DNA of 64,000 bases from Aurelia coerulea (taxonomy: Eukaryota; Cnidaria; Scyphozoa; Semaeostomeae; Ulmaridae): contig CM076947.1 in the NCBI GenBank assembly GCA_039566865.1, positions 4,533,501-4,597,500 of the forward strand, read 5' to 3'. Positions within the stretch are counted from its first letter, which is position 1. Every line of letters begins with the position of its first letter. Positions 22,463 through 34,026 of this stretch are shown in pieces. The translations under genes and the position numbers were made by a program. Below the pieces are notes generated by a model. That model had not been told where the DNA came from and did no database searches. It worked only from the letters and a program-made list of their open reading frames with translations.

Positions 22463-23254
22463 CCGGGTGTCTCAGGAAAAAGTACCTCCTTTTGACTGGA
22501 AATAGGAACAAAGCAATAAGTTATCATTGCTCTCCGACTTCACAGTTAAATTTATCAATGTTCAACTTAGATGCACGTACCTTGCATTTTGAAATCGTCT
22601 ACCAAACACCGGAGATACAGGTTCGCAAAGTCAAAATTTACAGTGCGCCTAAAACCAGAGGTTTTGAAAAAGGGCCTAGTCATGATTTGTATCGTGGACA
22701 TTTTCCAAAGTACCTGTAGACTTTATGTTTCCATGTTTTGCTTTTGAAAAGAATAATAGATGCATGGACATGGCGCTGATTAAGCATATATAGTAAAAAT
22801 GTGATAAGAGTGATAAAGTCGTGCCACATCTCCAAAATATGCGTGCATGTGCTCCTTTTCCTCTTCTTTAATACAAAACACTTGGTATCGAATGCAATGC
22901 AAGGACCGTTTCCTCAAAAGAAAAGTCACTTCAAGAACAATTGAAGTAATTCAAGGTATAAATCTTTTCAAAAATAAAAAGTAAAGGTCAAAGTCGAAAA
23001 TTCGTTTGCAAAATGCCTGTTTGTTGTCAAATTATGGCCAGGCCATTTCTCAAAACCTCTGGTTTCAGGTGCACTCCAAATTTTGACCTTGTGAACTCAT
23101 ATCTCCGGTGTTTGGTGATCGATTTCCAAATGCAAGGTATGTGCATTTAAGTTGCAGACCAACAAATGTAGCCATGAATTCAAAAAGTCCAGAAATATTA
23201 TCGTTTTGTTGCCTTGTTGAGACAAAAGGGGGTACTTTTTTTTGAGACACCCGG
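22463..23254. mobile_element. Palindromic mariner-type MITE, family 3 (CCGGGTGTCTCAG ends)
   Basis: It begins CCGGGTGTCTCAGGAAAAAG and ends with complementary TTTTTTTTGAGACACCCGG, flanked by TA at 22461-22462 and 23255-23256. Inner arms are complementary around CAAACACCGGAGATAC near 22606 and TATCTCCGGTGTTTGG near 23100, and AAAACCAGAGGTTTTG against CAAAACCTCTGGTTT. Length 792 bp, no coding capacity. Confidence 0.9.
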
Positions 23255-23465
23255 TATGTACTAATAAGAAACTGAACTTAAGTACAACCATAAGCTGCAC
23301 ATAGTTAAGACACTTTTACTACTAAAACACCACAATTTTCATGGATTTTCCTAATTGAATTAAAATTAGTCCAGAACTTAAACAGTTTCAAGAATTTGAT
23401 CGAACAATGGGATTGCCGAAACTGTAAATGTAACGCCTGTCAATTCAATAATATCCCGTAATTAA

Positions 23466-23665
23466 GGAAGGTGTTGTGGCGCAGTGGTGTAATCCTCTGG
23501 CTTTGCAGCCAGAACAGTCAGGCGTAGGTTCGATACCCGATAGGACCCCACCACTCGAGTGTCATGACAATGTGTCGCGGACTCGATTAGGTCTGCTCTA
23601 TTTCTGCGATCCCAGCGCTTGGCGCTGAAAAACGCAACTTCACCTTCACCTTCACCAATTCTTGT
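23466..23665 (+). mobile_element. tRNA-derived SINE (tRNA-Cys-like head), copy 1
   Basis: The head folds like a tRNA: A-box-like TGGCGCAGTGGTGTAA, an anticodon arm CTGGCTTTGCAGCCAG whose loop carries GCA (Cys), and B-box GGTTCGATACC. A body follows (GTGTCATGACAATGTGTCGC, then GACTCGATTAGGTCTGCTC and CCCAGCGCTTGGCGCTGAAAA), ending in a (TTCACC)n tail. The same body and tail recur at 61300-61445 and, inverted, at 61008-61060. It would be transcribed by RNA polymerase III and mobilised by a LINE. Confidence 0.8.
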
Positions 23666-23669
23666 CCTT

Positions 23670-24385
23670 ATATATCTTGAATATTTAATTATTTACCTTA
23701 TCTCTCAATTTCTGTATTTCTTAATTTATACATTTGTATGCTCGATTAAGAATAGTTGTATCTATGTAAATCTGTATAGTTAGGTAAAAATCGAGTGAAA
23801 ATAAGTTATCAAAAGAACACTCTCAGACAGATCCCTAATATTTTCCCAGAACTATCTACTAAAACACCTTTCATGGTGGGAACTCCGATGACTTAGTGTC
23901 TATTCCCGCCAGCATAGGTACAGTAGATGTACTTTTTGAGTTTGTATTTTCATTGATTATATAAAAAAACACTAAAGCATTTGTCTGGAACTTATGACAA
24001 CATAGAGAACAAAATATACTTACAATGTGTAAAGTGACTTGAGTACCTCGTTATGTAAATACGTTTTTGCTGTCAGTTGCTTTGTGTTGATAATGAACTT
24101 GAGATTGCCATGAATTGCCTTCTTATTTATTGGGAGCTGTTTCCAAGCATTTATGGAATGCTTTTGTAAAATACCAGATTGATAATCTCCTATTATCACC
24201 TGTAGTAGAGTCTGCGCGCAGGCTACTGCATTGTGAAGCGAAGAGCATTCTTTCCTTTCGAAGTAATGTATTTTGTTCCATTCTTTTCTCATGACGTGCC
24301 CACATCAATTAACATCATTAACCATTGGGAAATGTCTTGCAATTATCATTGACATATAAACACATTGTCGACACATTACCTCGGC
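23670..24385. other. Stretch without a supportable gene
   Basis: A 90-codon minus-strand frame (24292-24020) contains INAWKQLPINKKAIHGNLKF, faintly like LINE ORF2 C-termini, but there is no second supporting block. CTACTAAAACACCTTTCATGG at 23859 resembles pieces of the 30-37 kb repeat motif field. Confidence 0.4.
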
Positions 24386-24387
24386 TA

Positions 24388-24496
24388 TCTTTAAAACCCG
24401 GAATCCGGAAATTCCGGATTTTCTGAGAAAATCCGGAATTCCGCCGGAATTCCGGCTTTTCTTGAAAATCCGGAATATTCCGGATTTTAAAGATTT
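24388..24496. repeat. Palindrome built from TCCGGA/CCGGAATTCCGG words
   Basis: ATCTTTAAAA at the left is complementary to TTTTAAAGAT at the right, and between them CCGGAATTCCGG-type words repeat in both orientations. The roughly 110 bp could form a strong hairpin. It is likely a small MITE and contains most of the CpG sites of the surrounding kilobase. Confidence 0.7.
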
Positions 24497-24499
24497 AAA

Positions 24500-25660
24500 A
24501 CTATGCATGATATAGATGTGAATTATACACCATTTTGATGCTGATTATCTTCTGAAGCTAAATTTTGTGTGTGTATTCTAAGATCCCGCTTGGATAAACT
24601 GTAAATGCAACTTTTAAGTTTTCATTTCATACTTGCACTAAATTGGCTTTCCAATTAAGCTTGCCTTCTTAAACAATAAGTCTTATCTACATAATCTTTA
24701 AAATCTCTCTCTAATTTGATAGGGATCTGATAGGGATCTCTCTATAGTTTAATCCAATTTAGGTCTTCCTTCTCTGCAAATGACATTTTTTGAAAAAGTA
24801 TATTGCGGTACCATCGAGATTAGAACTGTCCCTTACAAACACGTATTTTTGGATTGGAAACTGCTCGTCTCAACAGAAACTCAACTCTCAGATCGCCAAA
24901 TAGTGAAGAAACTCAAGAAGACAACTTAAGCCTATCTCACCTGGGGGGGGGGGTGAAGATTCCACCCCCTAACCAAATCTTTATTCGCCAATGCTAAAAT
25001 ATGCAAAGCAGCATGCCAAGATTCCGCTACTTTGACTTTATATCTATACTGTATCGAATGATGAAATTTCAAAATTCTAAATATAGCACCGTAACCATGG
25101 CAGCCAATGTTTTACTGTGTAGTCAACAAATTATGCCTACACATGTATTTGATCATGTCTAATTCAATTTGAAACAAAAAAAAATCAATTTAATGCCTCA
25201 TTTCATTGTTTCAAACATGTTGGTAATAATCATAATAATCATAACTACATATGTTCTTACTGTTATAGCAACAAGAAAAAAAGATATAATTTGATTTGAT
25301 TACATGATTTTGATTGTTTGCATCAAAGTCCGTCTATTCATCAAGTTTAAAGATTATAGCTACTATAACAGCGAAGAAAAAGAGGGGTGGGGTGGAATCC
25401 CATTGACCGCTTCAAAAGTCCCAGTATAGGGTTAAGAAATTATTTGATTTGACAAATGGAAATCCTTAACACTTTTTATGGTATATTTTACGAAAAGAGC
25501 CAAAAATATGAGCAACCATCCCCTTGCAGACAAAGGGCATTCTATGCTCGGTTGGTCAAGACATAAACAAAAACAAAGCAAGCCGCAAAATTTGCCCTGC
25601 AACTCGGGTCGCTAGCTCGCTCTTTGTGCATACCAGAAATGGTTTTTAAGAGCAAATATT
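24500..25660. other. Gene-free stretch
   Basis: No gene is visible. It contains a poly-G run (24942-24953) and several GGGTGGGGTGG-type words near 25385. Confidence 0.5.
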
Positions 25661-25666
25661 AGTACA

Positions 25667-25857
25667 TATCGAAAGAAGAAGAATATCTAAACTTCTGCCT
25701 CGGGCATTTTATTTATTTTGTGCAGAACCCAATTGGGAGGGGATTCAATTCTCGTATTTTTTATGTGTAATTAAAACAGTTATTGCTCAGCTTCTGTACG
25801 AAAACAAATAAAATTCCCGAGGCAGAAGTTTAGATATATCCTTCTTCTTTCGATATG
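25667..25857. mobile_element. Small palindromic MITE-like element (about 190 bp)
   Basis: ATATCGAAAGAAGAAGAATA, then TCTAAACTTCTGCCTCGGGC at the left is complementary to GCCTCGGGAATTTT-type sequence and TATATCCTTCTTCTTTCGAT at the right. Arms of about 55 bp, non-coding centre. Confidence 0.8.
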
Positions 25858-26325
25858 TGTTTTATTTTACAGTTTAACGACACTCCTGTAAAGTGTAGCA
25901 AGTTGTCATCATGAAATTTAATTGTACCCAACGTCAATGGAGATATAGAGTAACAAGAAACAAAAAGCATTATGGATATGGTTATTCTGCTTGAAAAATT
26001 TAACACAACAATATTAGCAGCAAAATTTCGAAAAAGATTTTTATTATTTGAAATAAATTGTTATTATAAGGTTTCCTGCACAAATTTATTCTGTGTATCA
26101 TCTTTAAGCCAAACTAATTGAAAGGAAAACTAGAAGGTCAAGTCAAGTCAAGATGTAGGATCAAAAGTTTTGTCTTTGTGAAAATTCGCAAGCTTCATTT
26201 AAACAATCTAAAACAGCAATCTTATGCAAATGCAATAAGAGAGTCTGTTTTAAACTGGATGCAAGTTATGTTATAGCATTTTTGGAAATATGAACGCTTA
26301 AAACTACTCCGAGGCAGAGTAACCT

Positions 26326-26395
26326 AGCCTACGCGCAGACTTTAGTTACTGTGGAGTCTCCTCCACAGTAACCAAAGTCTGCGCACAGGCTAGAG
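26326..26395. mobile_element. Short hairpin element
   Basis: TAGCCTACGCGCAGACTTTA, then GTTACTGTGGAG is complementary to CTCCACAGTAACCAAAGTCT, then GCGCACAGGCTA with almost no loop. It is a near-perfect 70-bp palindrome, probably a foldback or MITE remnant. Confidence 0.8.
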
Positions 26396-26399
26396 TAAC

Positions 26400-27560
26400 G
26401 CTGTTTTCTCCTTCCTACAAATATGATAATTTTACACCCTCTTCACATGAGAAGGCTTTCAATTTCAAATCTTAATTCACAGTTACCACTATGGGTCTGT
26501 ATTAGTTAGGACAAATGCGGCAACATTACACAAGGAGTTCTCAATACATATAATATCATACACGCTTATCATACACGTATTTTTTATAAGAAACTAAGAA
26601 TTTGGGCCAGTACTGGCATATCTCATCGTTCCTGTGATCTAAAAAAGGCCAATGTCTAGCCTGTTTGTGTAGAGGCGTCGTCCTAATTTGCCTTTTGCTT
26701 TCTTTTGAAACAACAAGGAAACTGCTATCTAGCTTTCACCTTCGCTTCTAGATTTGGATAGCTGAGAAGAAGGGGCTTCGAATGATACCTTGAAATCGAA
26801 TTTCTACCTGGTAGTTTCGATATTCCCCGAAAACCCATTCCCCCATTCCATTCCCCTTTGTTTGAAAAAGGAAAGTTTATTTTTTGAATTGTAACAAAAC
26901 TATAACTGTTATTGACAAGCTATATGGTGAAAAGATACATCTGGAGCAGTACTTTCATATGCTATACTTAGCTTATTTATATACTGTATAACTTTTCTAC
27001 TCCCCGAGCGATTCCCCCATTCCATTCCCCCATTCCATTCCCATAGATATGTGCCTCCTATGATGCACCCCTGGCTGTTACTCTCACGTATTGATTTGAT
27101 GTATTTCATTTGATTTCTCATAGCACATGATAATTAGGTAATTAAAGTAAACTTCATAGTAGAAAGCGTTAGATTAGAGAGATTCCTATCACTGCTCAAT
27201 CCATTGTTGATTTATTCAATTCTGTGGAGAAGACTGCAGATCATCAAGATTATGTAGATAAGACTTATTGTTTATGTTAAATATACGAATATGTCTCTTG
27301 TTCTTTACTTAATGCTTAATATAATGTAAACCCCCCTGCATAACCTACAATAGAAAAAACCTTATGTTATTATAATTGTTCACATTAACTATAATGTTTC
27401 TTTTTTTTGTTTTCTTTCCAGCGGTGATATGAACAAAACTGAACAAAAAATTAAAGCAATAAATAAAAGTTAGCTGCTTATAAAATGTTTAAACAATGAT
27501 GGCCAATTGGCCCTCTTGGATAGATCTCAGCAAGTCAAAACTGGAGGCTCCACACTTTGT
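26400..27560. other. Gene-free stretch with CCCCATTCCATTC microsatellite
   Basis: Two short arrays of CCCCATTCCATTC (near 26835-26865 and 27005-27048) are the only structure I see; on the minus strand they read as GGAAT-rich repeats. No coding region. Confidence 0.5.
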
Positions 27561-27564
27561 AAAA

Positions 27565-27840
27565 TGGGCTATTCCATTTTTGCTCCGTACATGGGTGTGG
27601 AAGGCATATTCAACAATTTTTTCCTGGGCTGGAAATTCCAGGGGGTCCATTTCCGACACCCCCTGGAAATGGTAAAATTACCGTAACCCCCTCTGGAAAT
27701 TCAAAATTTAGCTTCTACCCCCCTGGAAACTGAAAACCTACCATTCAACTGTCTGCAACCCCTCTGGAATTTGCTATTTATTGCTCTCACCCCCCTGGAA
27801 ACAGTTATCTTCTCATTTGCCCCTCTGGATGCAGACCATT
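27565..27840 (+). repeat. Terminal repeat TGGGCTATTCCA... followed by a CCCCCTGGAAA minisatellite
   Basis: TGGGCTATTCCATTTTTGCT, then CCGTACATGGGTGTGGAAGG begins at 27565. An inverted counterpart (with TCTTTAGTCCGTACAGGG) ends at 46029. Behind the terminus, from 27640, the sequence alternates CCCCCTGGAAA or CCCCTCTGGAAA blocks with 25-45 bp AT-rich spacers, six or seven units. The same block type, in the same orientation, precedes the partner terminus at 45855-45985. Confidence 0.75.
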
Positions 27841-27985
27841 TCACAATTTGGAGCAAGGGACTGAGGTGAGTGCAGCAAATTCTGCCAGCCTGTGCAACAA
27901 GGGATCCAGGGAAGCCTCCTCTATATATCTGCAAATTGCTTTCTCCTCAATCCCTCTTCCAAAAATTGCGAAATGGTCAAATATG
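27834..27985. mobile_element. Small inverted-repeat element
   Basis: GACCATTTCACAATTTGGAG, then CAAGGGACTGAGG is complementary, with a few mismatches, to CCTCAATCCCTCTTCCAAAA, then ATTGCGAAATGGTC. Non-coding, about 150 bp. It sits exactly at the inner end of the CCCCCTGGAAA array. Confidence 0.65.
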
Positions 27986-27989
27986 TTCT

Positions 27990-28700
27990 TTCATCCCCAG
28001 GCAAAATGAATTAAAACTCCGCCTTGCAACAAATGTCAGATTTATACACATTATCTCCCAAGCCATGACTTCAGTGTCATAAACAGCAAAGGTTGACAAT
28101 TTATTTGTTAAATGAAAATGTTTGTTCATTAAAAAACATGTTTTCCATTTCCTGCTAAAGAATTCTCCAGAATCCTTGAGAAGACTTTTGATTTTTCAAA
28201 AACTCATGAAATTCAGAATTTTACATCTTTTCGCATGTCAACAATTCTTTCAGCTTATCAAGATGTGGATAATTCTTATAATTCTTAAGAATTGTTAAAA
28301 TACACCTTTTGCTGTTCTAAAAAATACTCTAGATCAAATGATATTTCTATACAATTTGTAGAATTTTTGAATGTGCACGAAAGTGATAGAAGTTTTAACG
28401 CCATTTAACCGAACATTTCATTCATACAAAAATGAACATTTGATCTACCCTGGGTAGAGCCTAAAAATTAAAAAAAAAACGCTGGATCCACAATCTTCTG
28501 GAGAATAGCTAAAAAGGATATCCTTAGCAGGTTAATGTGCGCAGGTTTGTACTTTATGTCTTCCAAGTATCAGTCTAAAAGGGTCTCAGGCAGGAGAGAA
28601 AAAACGTGCATCAAAACCAAACATAGCATTAACTTCGTAACAATAAATAAATATTACATACTGGGCGAATGGTATAGATAATAATTTTTTTTCAAATTTT
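27990..28700. other. Gene-free stretch, 3' flank of the minus-strand gene
   Basis: No coding signal. It would hold the 3' untranslated region of the gene ending at 28721. I do not see a clear minus-strand AATAAA close to the stop. Confidence 0.5.
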
Positions 28701-28720
28701 CATTAAATCACAACGCAAAA

Positions 28721-30757
28721 TCAATCAGCTTCGTAAAAAGTTGTCTTTACAGAAGCAACTAAATGATCTTCTTCAATTTGGTTTAACTCTGAAAATTCAT
28801 CTGTCCTTTCTTCTTCCCGAAGCCTCCTCTCTGCTTGTTCCAGCTCTTCCACTGAAATTATTTTCCTGGCTTGATCCAAGCTTTTGCGAAGAGCATCTTG
28901 GGCTTTCTTCAGATCTACCCAATTTGATTTTTGCACCGTTTCCAGGCGTATCTTCTCTTTTTTTAATGTTTGCCTCTCAGATGTGTTAAAACATTTGTTC
29001 ATTTGGTCCTTAATATCAATGAGAGCTTCATTGCAATCATCCACCACTTTTGCTGCCACACCAACTCGGTCCTCATTCTTTGCAACGTTTGTTTTTGCAA
29101 TTATATTTTCGTCCATCTCTGCATAAATATCTTTTAGGTGCGTCACCTTATCCTCCAGTGCACGAACCTCCTGCTTCATTATTGTGGTCTTTTTTAAAGT
29201 CCAATCAGCATCTATGGCTCCATGAATTTGCTCCTTTTTCCAGTTTCTGGTGAGTGGGCTCTTGCACAGCTCTTCAGCTTTTTCGTTCCAGAAACGAAGA
29301 CGATGCACATTAAAGCCTTTTGCTTTCGAAATGTCACCATCGCTATACAGCTTAATGTTTTTGCTTCGTGCATGTGGATATTTGTCGTCTTTTGCTGATT
29401 TGCTTCCAAAATATGTTTGCAACATGCCAGATTTGTATTTCGGTTGCATATCATCCTTTGCTTTTGGCGTTGAAGTACTTGGTTGTTCTTCTCTTGCAAG
29501 GTTCGCCGTGCTGCTAAAGACGCTGAAAGAAGGATTTTCCAAGCTAGATTCCCTTTCATCATGAATTTCTATTGTTTCATATGGCTTTTCTGATTGGTCT
29601 TTTGACAATGACGCTGTTGCAGTTGCTTCGTATGACGCTGTTTCGTTTGCTCCATTGCTATCGTCGCTCTGCAGATCTTGGTCAATGATAGAAGGTGAAA
29701 TTCTTGTATCTTCTTCAATACGATCGTCCTCTTCTTCACAAAATTCAAAAGGATCGGATTTCTCGCGTTTTTCCTCAATAGGCTCACTTTCAGAGTCTGG
29801 TGTTGGGATTCTGAACTGTGTTCTCTTTCTTGCTTTTCCAGCTGTTTCCTTTACTTTCTCTTGTTCACAATCTTCCGTTGTGATTGGCTGTTGCTCCATG
29901 ACAGGCTCACTGCTACTTGTTTCGCATTTTTCTGTCTCCTGCCGTTTTGTCAATTTGTCATGTTGTCTGGGACTACTGATGATGGAAATGGACATGGCAT
30001 CAAGTCCCATGATCATTGGGTCGTTTTTTGACTTTTTGAGGAAGTACTTTGTTGGGTAGGCAAGTTCTTGCTTTGCCGCAATAGGTACTCCGTTGGTTGC
30101 AAAACAGTATGATGATGGCAAGACATCGCTTATTTCTGCCAGAGCAGTTTCACGCAACTTACTAAGAGATTCCTCTACCAAGACTTTCCCACAAACAAGG
30201 AACCCATGAGGCTTTTCGGTTTCGGCTTCAGTAAATATAATCTGAATGGAAGATCCCTGCAATAAAAGATGTGAATATTCATTACAATTTCAATTTCTGA
30301 TGAATTTAAATAAGAATAGCCTTTTAGTACTATGGGCTGATCCAAGTACTTTGTCAAACAGATGTATTAGAGTTACATACGCATTTTCTAGCACTACCTG
30401 AGGATTATTTAACTGTTACAAGGACTATGGCAAACATGTCATTCAACCTTTATTCTTGAGTAATATGAACTAACTGTTTATATTTTAAACATGATAGAAC
30501 ATTGTTTATGTTCTAAATATCAATAAAGACTATCAAACTATCCGCAGTAGTGTTAGAGACCAAAATGCCAATTAATGCATTAACACAATAAAAACAGATT
30601 AATAAAGTTTTAGTACTAAAATGCCAAAATTTTCAAGTTGAATTAAGAAACTTTAAGCAAAATTGCCTGATCCAAGTTTCTTATAAAAAGCCAAGAGAAA
30701 TTCGTAGGCAAATCAAATTACGCAAAGTGTAAGTAAGTGATTACATACCATATCCAT
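28721..30757 (-). CDS. Acidic, coiled-coil nuclear-type protein, two exons, 514 aa; partner of the OTU-DDE gene
   Basis: Exon 1 is only nine coding bases (ATG at 30757, MDM) before a GTATGT donor. Exon 2 starts at 30256 after TTATTGCAG, in phase 0, and runs to a stop at 28721. Residues 1-95 look globular (SSIQIIFTEAETEKPHGFLV). The middle is long, acidic and Ser-rich, with a basic patch (KARKRTQFRIP) that could be a nuclear signal. Near residue 280 is LQTYFGSK, a degenerate PIP-box-like motif. The last 170 residues are heptad-like helices (MKQEVRALEDKVTHLKDIYA). No known domain is recognised. It is divergent from the plus-strand OTU-DDE gene, 7.5 kb away, and may encode an accessory protein of the same element. 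Confidence 0.7.
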
Positions 30758-30850
30758 TTTAGAAGATGTAGACGTCGAAGATTTGAGAATAGATATGAAT
30801 TTTGTGACAATGTTGCAGGTTTGAAATTGATTGAACCGAGAGAAGCACCT

Positions 30851-30860
30851 CTATATATAT
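30851..30860 (-). promoter_or_regulatory. TATA box upstream of the 514-aa gene
   Basis: On the minus strand ATATATATAG lies about 95 bp upstream of the ATG at 30757, in AT-rich context, followed about 25-30 bp later by a pyrimidine-rich stretch (CTTCTCTCGGTTCAATC) suitable for an initiator. The spacing fits a core promoter with a 5' untranslated leader of roughly 65 bp. Confidence 0.5.
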
Positions 30861-31110
30861 CATTCGATAAGACAAAGAAAAGCTATTTATAAATGCATTA
30901 TATCACATTAGTGTATTGGCTAATTCACTTTAGAGACTTGAGTCAGGGATCCATAACAATAGGGGCAATGTGTCGTAACATAGTGTTCTTTTTACTAAAT
31001 TAAATGGTGTCAGTTTTTATTCAATCATGGTTTGTAATGTGAAACCAAACAAAGTGCGATTGCCTCATACTTTCAATCAGGAAGATTTTCTTGCTTAATG
31101 CCCTCATCAA

Positions 31111-31395
31111 TGGCTCTCTTTGAATGTTTCCAATGTTCAGGAGACATCACAACAGAAAATGTGCGATTTGGATTAATGTCGATGATAATCTTCTGTCGAC
31201 ACAATAGAATGACGTTCCTCATTAATCTGTCTGTCTCTCTGCTTTGGGTCTTATGGCTCTCTTTGAATGTTTCCGTGCAAGACATTGTTCAGGAGACATC
31301 ATAGAAGCAAATGTGCGATTTGGATTAATGTTGATGATAATCCTCTGTCAGCACAATAGCATGACGTTCCTCATTAATCTGTCTGTCTGCCTGTT
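31111..31395 (+). repeat. Tandem duplication of a 142-bp unit
   Basis: TGGCTCTCTTTGAATGTTTC begins at 31111 and again at 31253; both copies continue with CAGGAGACATCA, AATGTGCGATTTGGATTAAT and CATTAATCTGTCTGTCT. Divergence is about 10 percent. Non-coding. Confidence 0.85.
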
Positions 31396-31647
31396 TGTTT
31401 ATAGCGGGCTTACGGAATTAATTAGCACATGCAATGACCCTATCATCTCATGTATGTGTGAAGTGTGAATACAACAGAAGCTAAAAATAAATACGAGGCT
31501 GTGGGAAATGAAGGTACTCACGCAATATTTAGAGCCGAATTTCAATTTGCGAACAACAGGAAGAACTGCAAATAATTCTTTTCATCATTTTTTTAAGGAA
31601 ATTGATCTGCCTTTCGTAAAAATGGCCGCGCTAACGCACTGGGAACA

Positions 31648-31839
31648 ACTACTACACGTTCATGTTTGATAGAAACCAGATCACCAAACATTAAGAAACT
31701 CTAGTACTGGGAAAATAACATAAGAAACTATCAATTTTGATAAACTACTACACGTTCATGTTTGATAGAAACCAGATCACCAAACATTAAGAAACTCTAG
31801 TACTGGGAAAATAACATAAGAAACTATCAATTTTGATAA
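31648..31839 (+). repeat. Perfect tandem duplication of a 96-bp unit
   Basis: The unit beginning ACTACACGTTCATGTTTGAT occurs twice back to back (31648-31743 and 31744-31839) without visible mismatches, so the duplication is recent. Each unit contains two TAAGAAACT motifs and TCTAGTACTGGG. Confidence 0.9.
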
Positions 31840-32819
31840 AGGAACTCCTGAATTTTTTTTCTCTATTGCCCTTTATTTCCTGTATCAAGCATTCCTGTAT
31901 GAAATGACATTAGATATATCATATTTCACTTCAAAGGTACCTGATTTACTTCATTCAAAGGTACCAGAGTACACGTTTTTTCATAAGAAACTTGGATCAG
32001 CACTTACTACTAACAGTTTCTTAATTTAACATCAAAATTTCGATCTTTCAGTCGTAAAAGTTTCTTAATTACATAGTTTCTTATTTTTGGGGTCTAAAAT
32101 TGCGTTATGGCTTGAAGTTCAGCCTTCTTATCAACCATAGTCACTAGAATACATATCAACAAAGGGCTTTCATTTTGCATTGATATTGTCACCACAAATA
32201 AGCCATGCACATTAAGGCAAATAGTTACCATTTTTTTGCAACCAAAACTTGATACTTACAAGCGCAATACCGCGTGAACTGTAATCTACCGATTCTTGCT
32301 CAAGAAATAAAATTGTAGAGTTTCCCAATTGTCCTTGAGCGTAATACTAGAGTTTCTTAAACTTTTGGTCATCGTAGTACTAGTTTCTTATAAACTAGTT
32401 TCTTATAAACCAGTTTCTTATGAATAAAACACGTGTCATGTTTAAACTTTTGAAGGCTTCAAAAACCTTGTTTTGAAATGTTCTCAAAGGATCAGGCACA
32501 AATCAAGCAACTTTTAAAGCATTAAAATTCAAGAAACCCGCCAATAAAATGTTGACAGCAAAAATGTTCTACAATTTTACGAACCAGCTACCAGCCCCGC
32601 ACCTAAGTAGATACATGCAGTTTACTGATAACTACTGGCTCTTGAATTATCGTTGGGCATAGAGTGATGTATTTGCCTCCAAAACAACACTTTTGAATAC
32701 ACATTTTTTATAAGAAACTGGTTTATAAGAAACTAGCACTGCGATGACCAAAATTTAAGAAACTTTAGTACTATGACGTAGAACAGTTAAGAAACTCTTA
32801 AAGACAAATGACGGAGATA

Positions 32820-33900
32820 TAAGGTGACTTAAATCAGGGGCCTGGGCAATCTAAATATAACCTATTGAATTTCATTGTATTTGATGATATCGAGAGATTA
32901 GCAAATCAATTAGACAAATGAAAGCACTAAGCCATCTTTTGTTCTATTTTTAAACTAGGCGCTATATATCCGTCATTTGTCTTTAAAACTTTATTTCTGC
33001 GTTCTTAATTAATGAATGAATGAATTAATTAATTAATCAATTGGTAAATTTTTGCCTTAATGTGCATGGCTTATTCGTGGTGACAATGTCAATGCAAAAT
33101 GAAAGCCCTTTGCCGATAAGAATGCTCAACTTCGAACAATAACGCAATTTTAGGCGCAAAAAATAAGAAACTAATCAAGAAACTTTTACTACTAAAACAC
33201 CTAAGGGCGAAGCTACCCAAACCGGGCGACAGGGACTTGCGGACCCCAGTTTTGGGTCATAAATTCCCATCCCATCAATCCCCAATTTCGGGTTATATTT
33301 AGATGGGGATTTAATTGGGATTATATATTTTATGGATTAGGGTTAAAATTTGAGGATACAGAATGTATTTTAGAGCTTCTACACAGTTTGAATTGAGAAG
33401 AAAAGTTCCTTGCATCTGAAATGTCTTTGCAGGTGTGAGGTGTGGGATTACCAGAATTCCCCAATTTTGGGTATGTCATCATAAAAGTTACCCCAACCTT
33501 GGGTGGTCTTTTCAAGTTATGATCCCCAGTGCTTTTGTGTAGGTCTCTTACTGAAGTCCCCATCCCTAGAAATGGGTAGCCCTAGCCCCAAGCTAAAACA
33601 CCGAAATTTTCATGCAAAATTATGAAACTTAGGCCTAAGTGCTGATCCAAGTTTCATATAAAAACGTGTATCTTTATCGGAAAAGAAGATGGAGGGGAGG
33701 TATGAAGCCTGGTTAAAGTTTCTTAGTTTCTTATACTAAAAATGAACATTGCGCCACTTCGTTACTTCGTTTCGTGATTTCGTGCGTGATCTCGTGACTT
33801 TGTGGTTCATAAACAGCCACTGGCGTCTTTTTCCGTCGCAGCAACAAAAGAATTTTATTCCCTTTGTTACGGGCCCTGTCGAATGGGGTCTAAATATACC
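32820..33900. other. Gene-free stretch
   Basis: AT-rich, with an (AATTAATT)n-like patch near 33015-33045 and a minus-strand frame at 33563-33330 that shows no domain. A CTAAAACACC word near 33194 and 33592 belongs to the motif field. No gene. Confidence 0.5.
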
Positions 33901-33911
33901 TCAAAATTCTG

Positions 33912-34026
33912 TATAAATAAAGAGGGAATTGGTTAGAATATCCAGACAGCAGGCAGCAGCCAGCAACAGACCTGCGAGAAGGAATCAAGTGCAGCCAACT
34001 AGAAAGAATCAAGACCAAGAACGCTG
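33912..34026 (+). promoter_or_regulatory. Candidate promoter and untranslated first exon of the OTU-DDE gene
   Basis: TATAAATA at 33912-33919 is followed about 30 bp later by a purine/CAG-rich segment (CAGACAGCAGGCAGCAGCCA) with no long open frame, ending in ACGCTG|GTAAGA at 34026, a good splice donor. A polypyrimidine tract and acceptor (TTCTTTCTTTTATAG) end at 38223, 37 bp before the ATG of the OTU-DDE gene. A 4.2-kb first intron would join them. This is inferred from signals only. Confidence 0.45.

Noticed and set aside
23478..23550. Functional tRNA-Cys gene
   Set aside because: The tRNA-like fold is imperfect and is continuous with a SINE body and TTCACC tail that recur elsewhere.
29655..30059. 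134-codon plus-strand frame with many Ser and hydrophobic residues
   Set aside because: Antisense to the acidic part of the 514-aa gene; low-complexity shadow.
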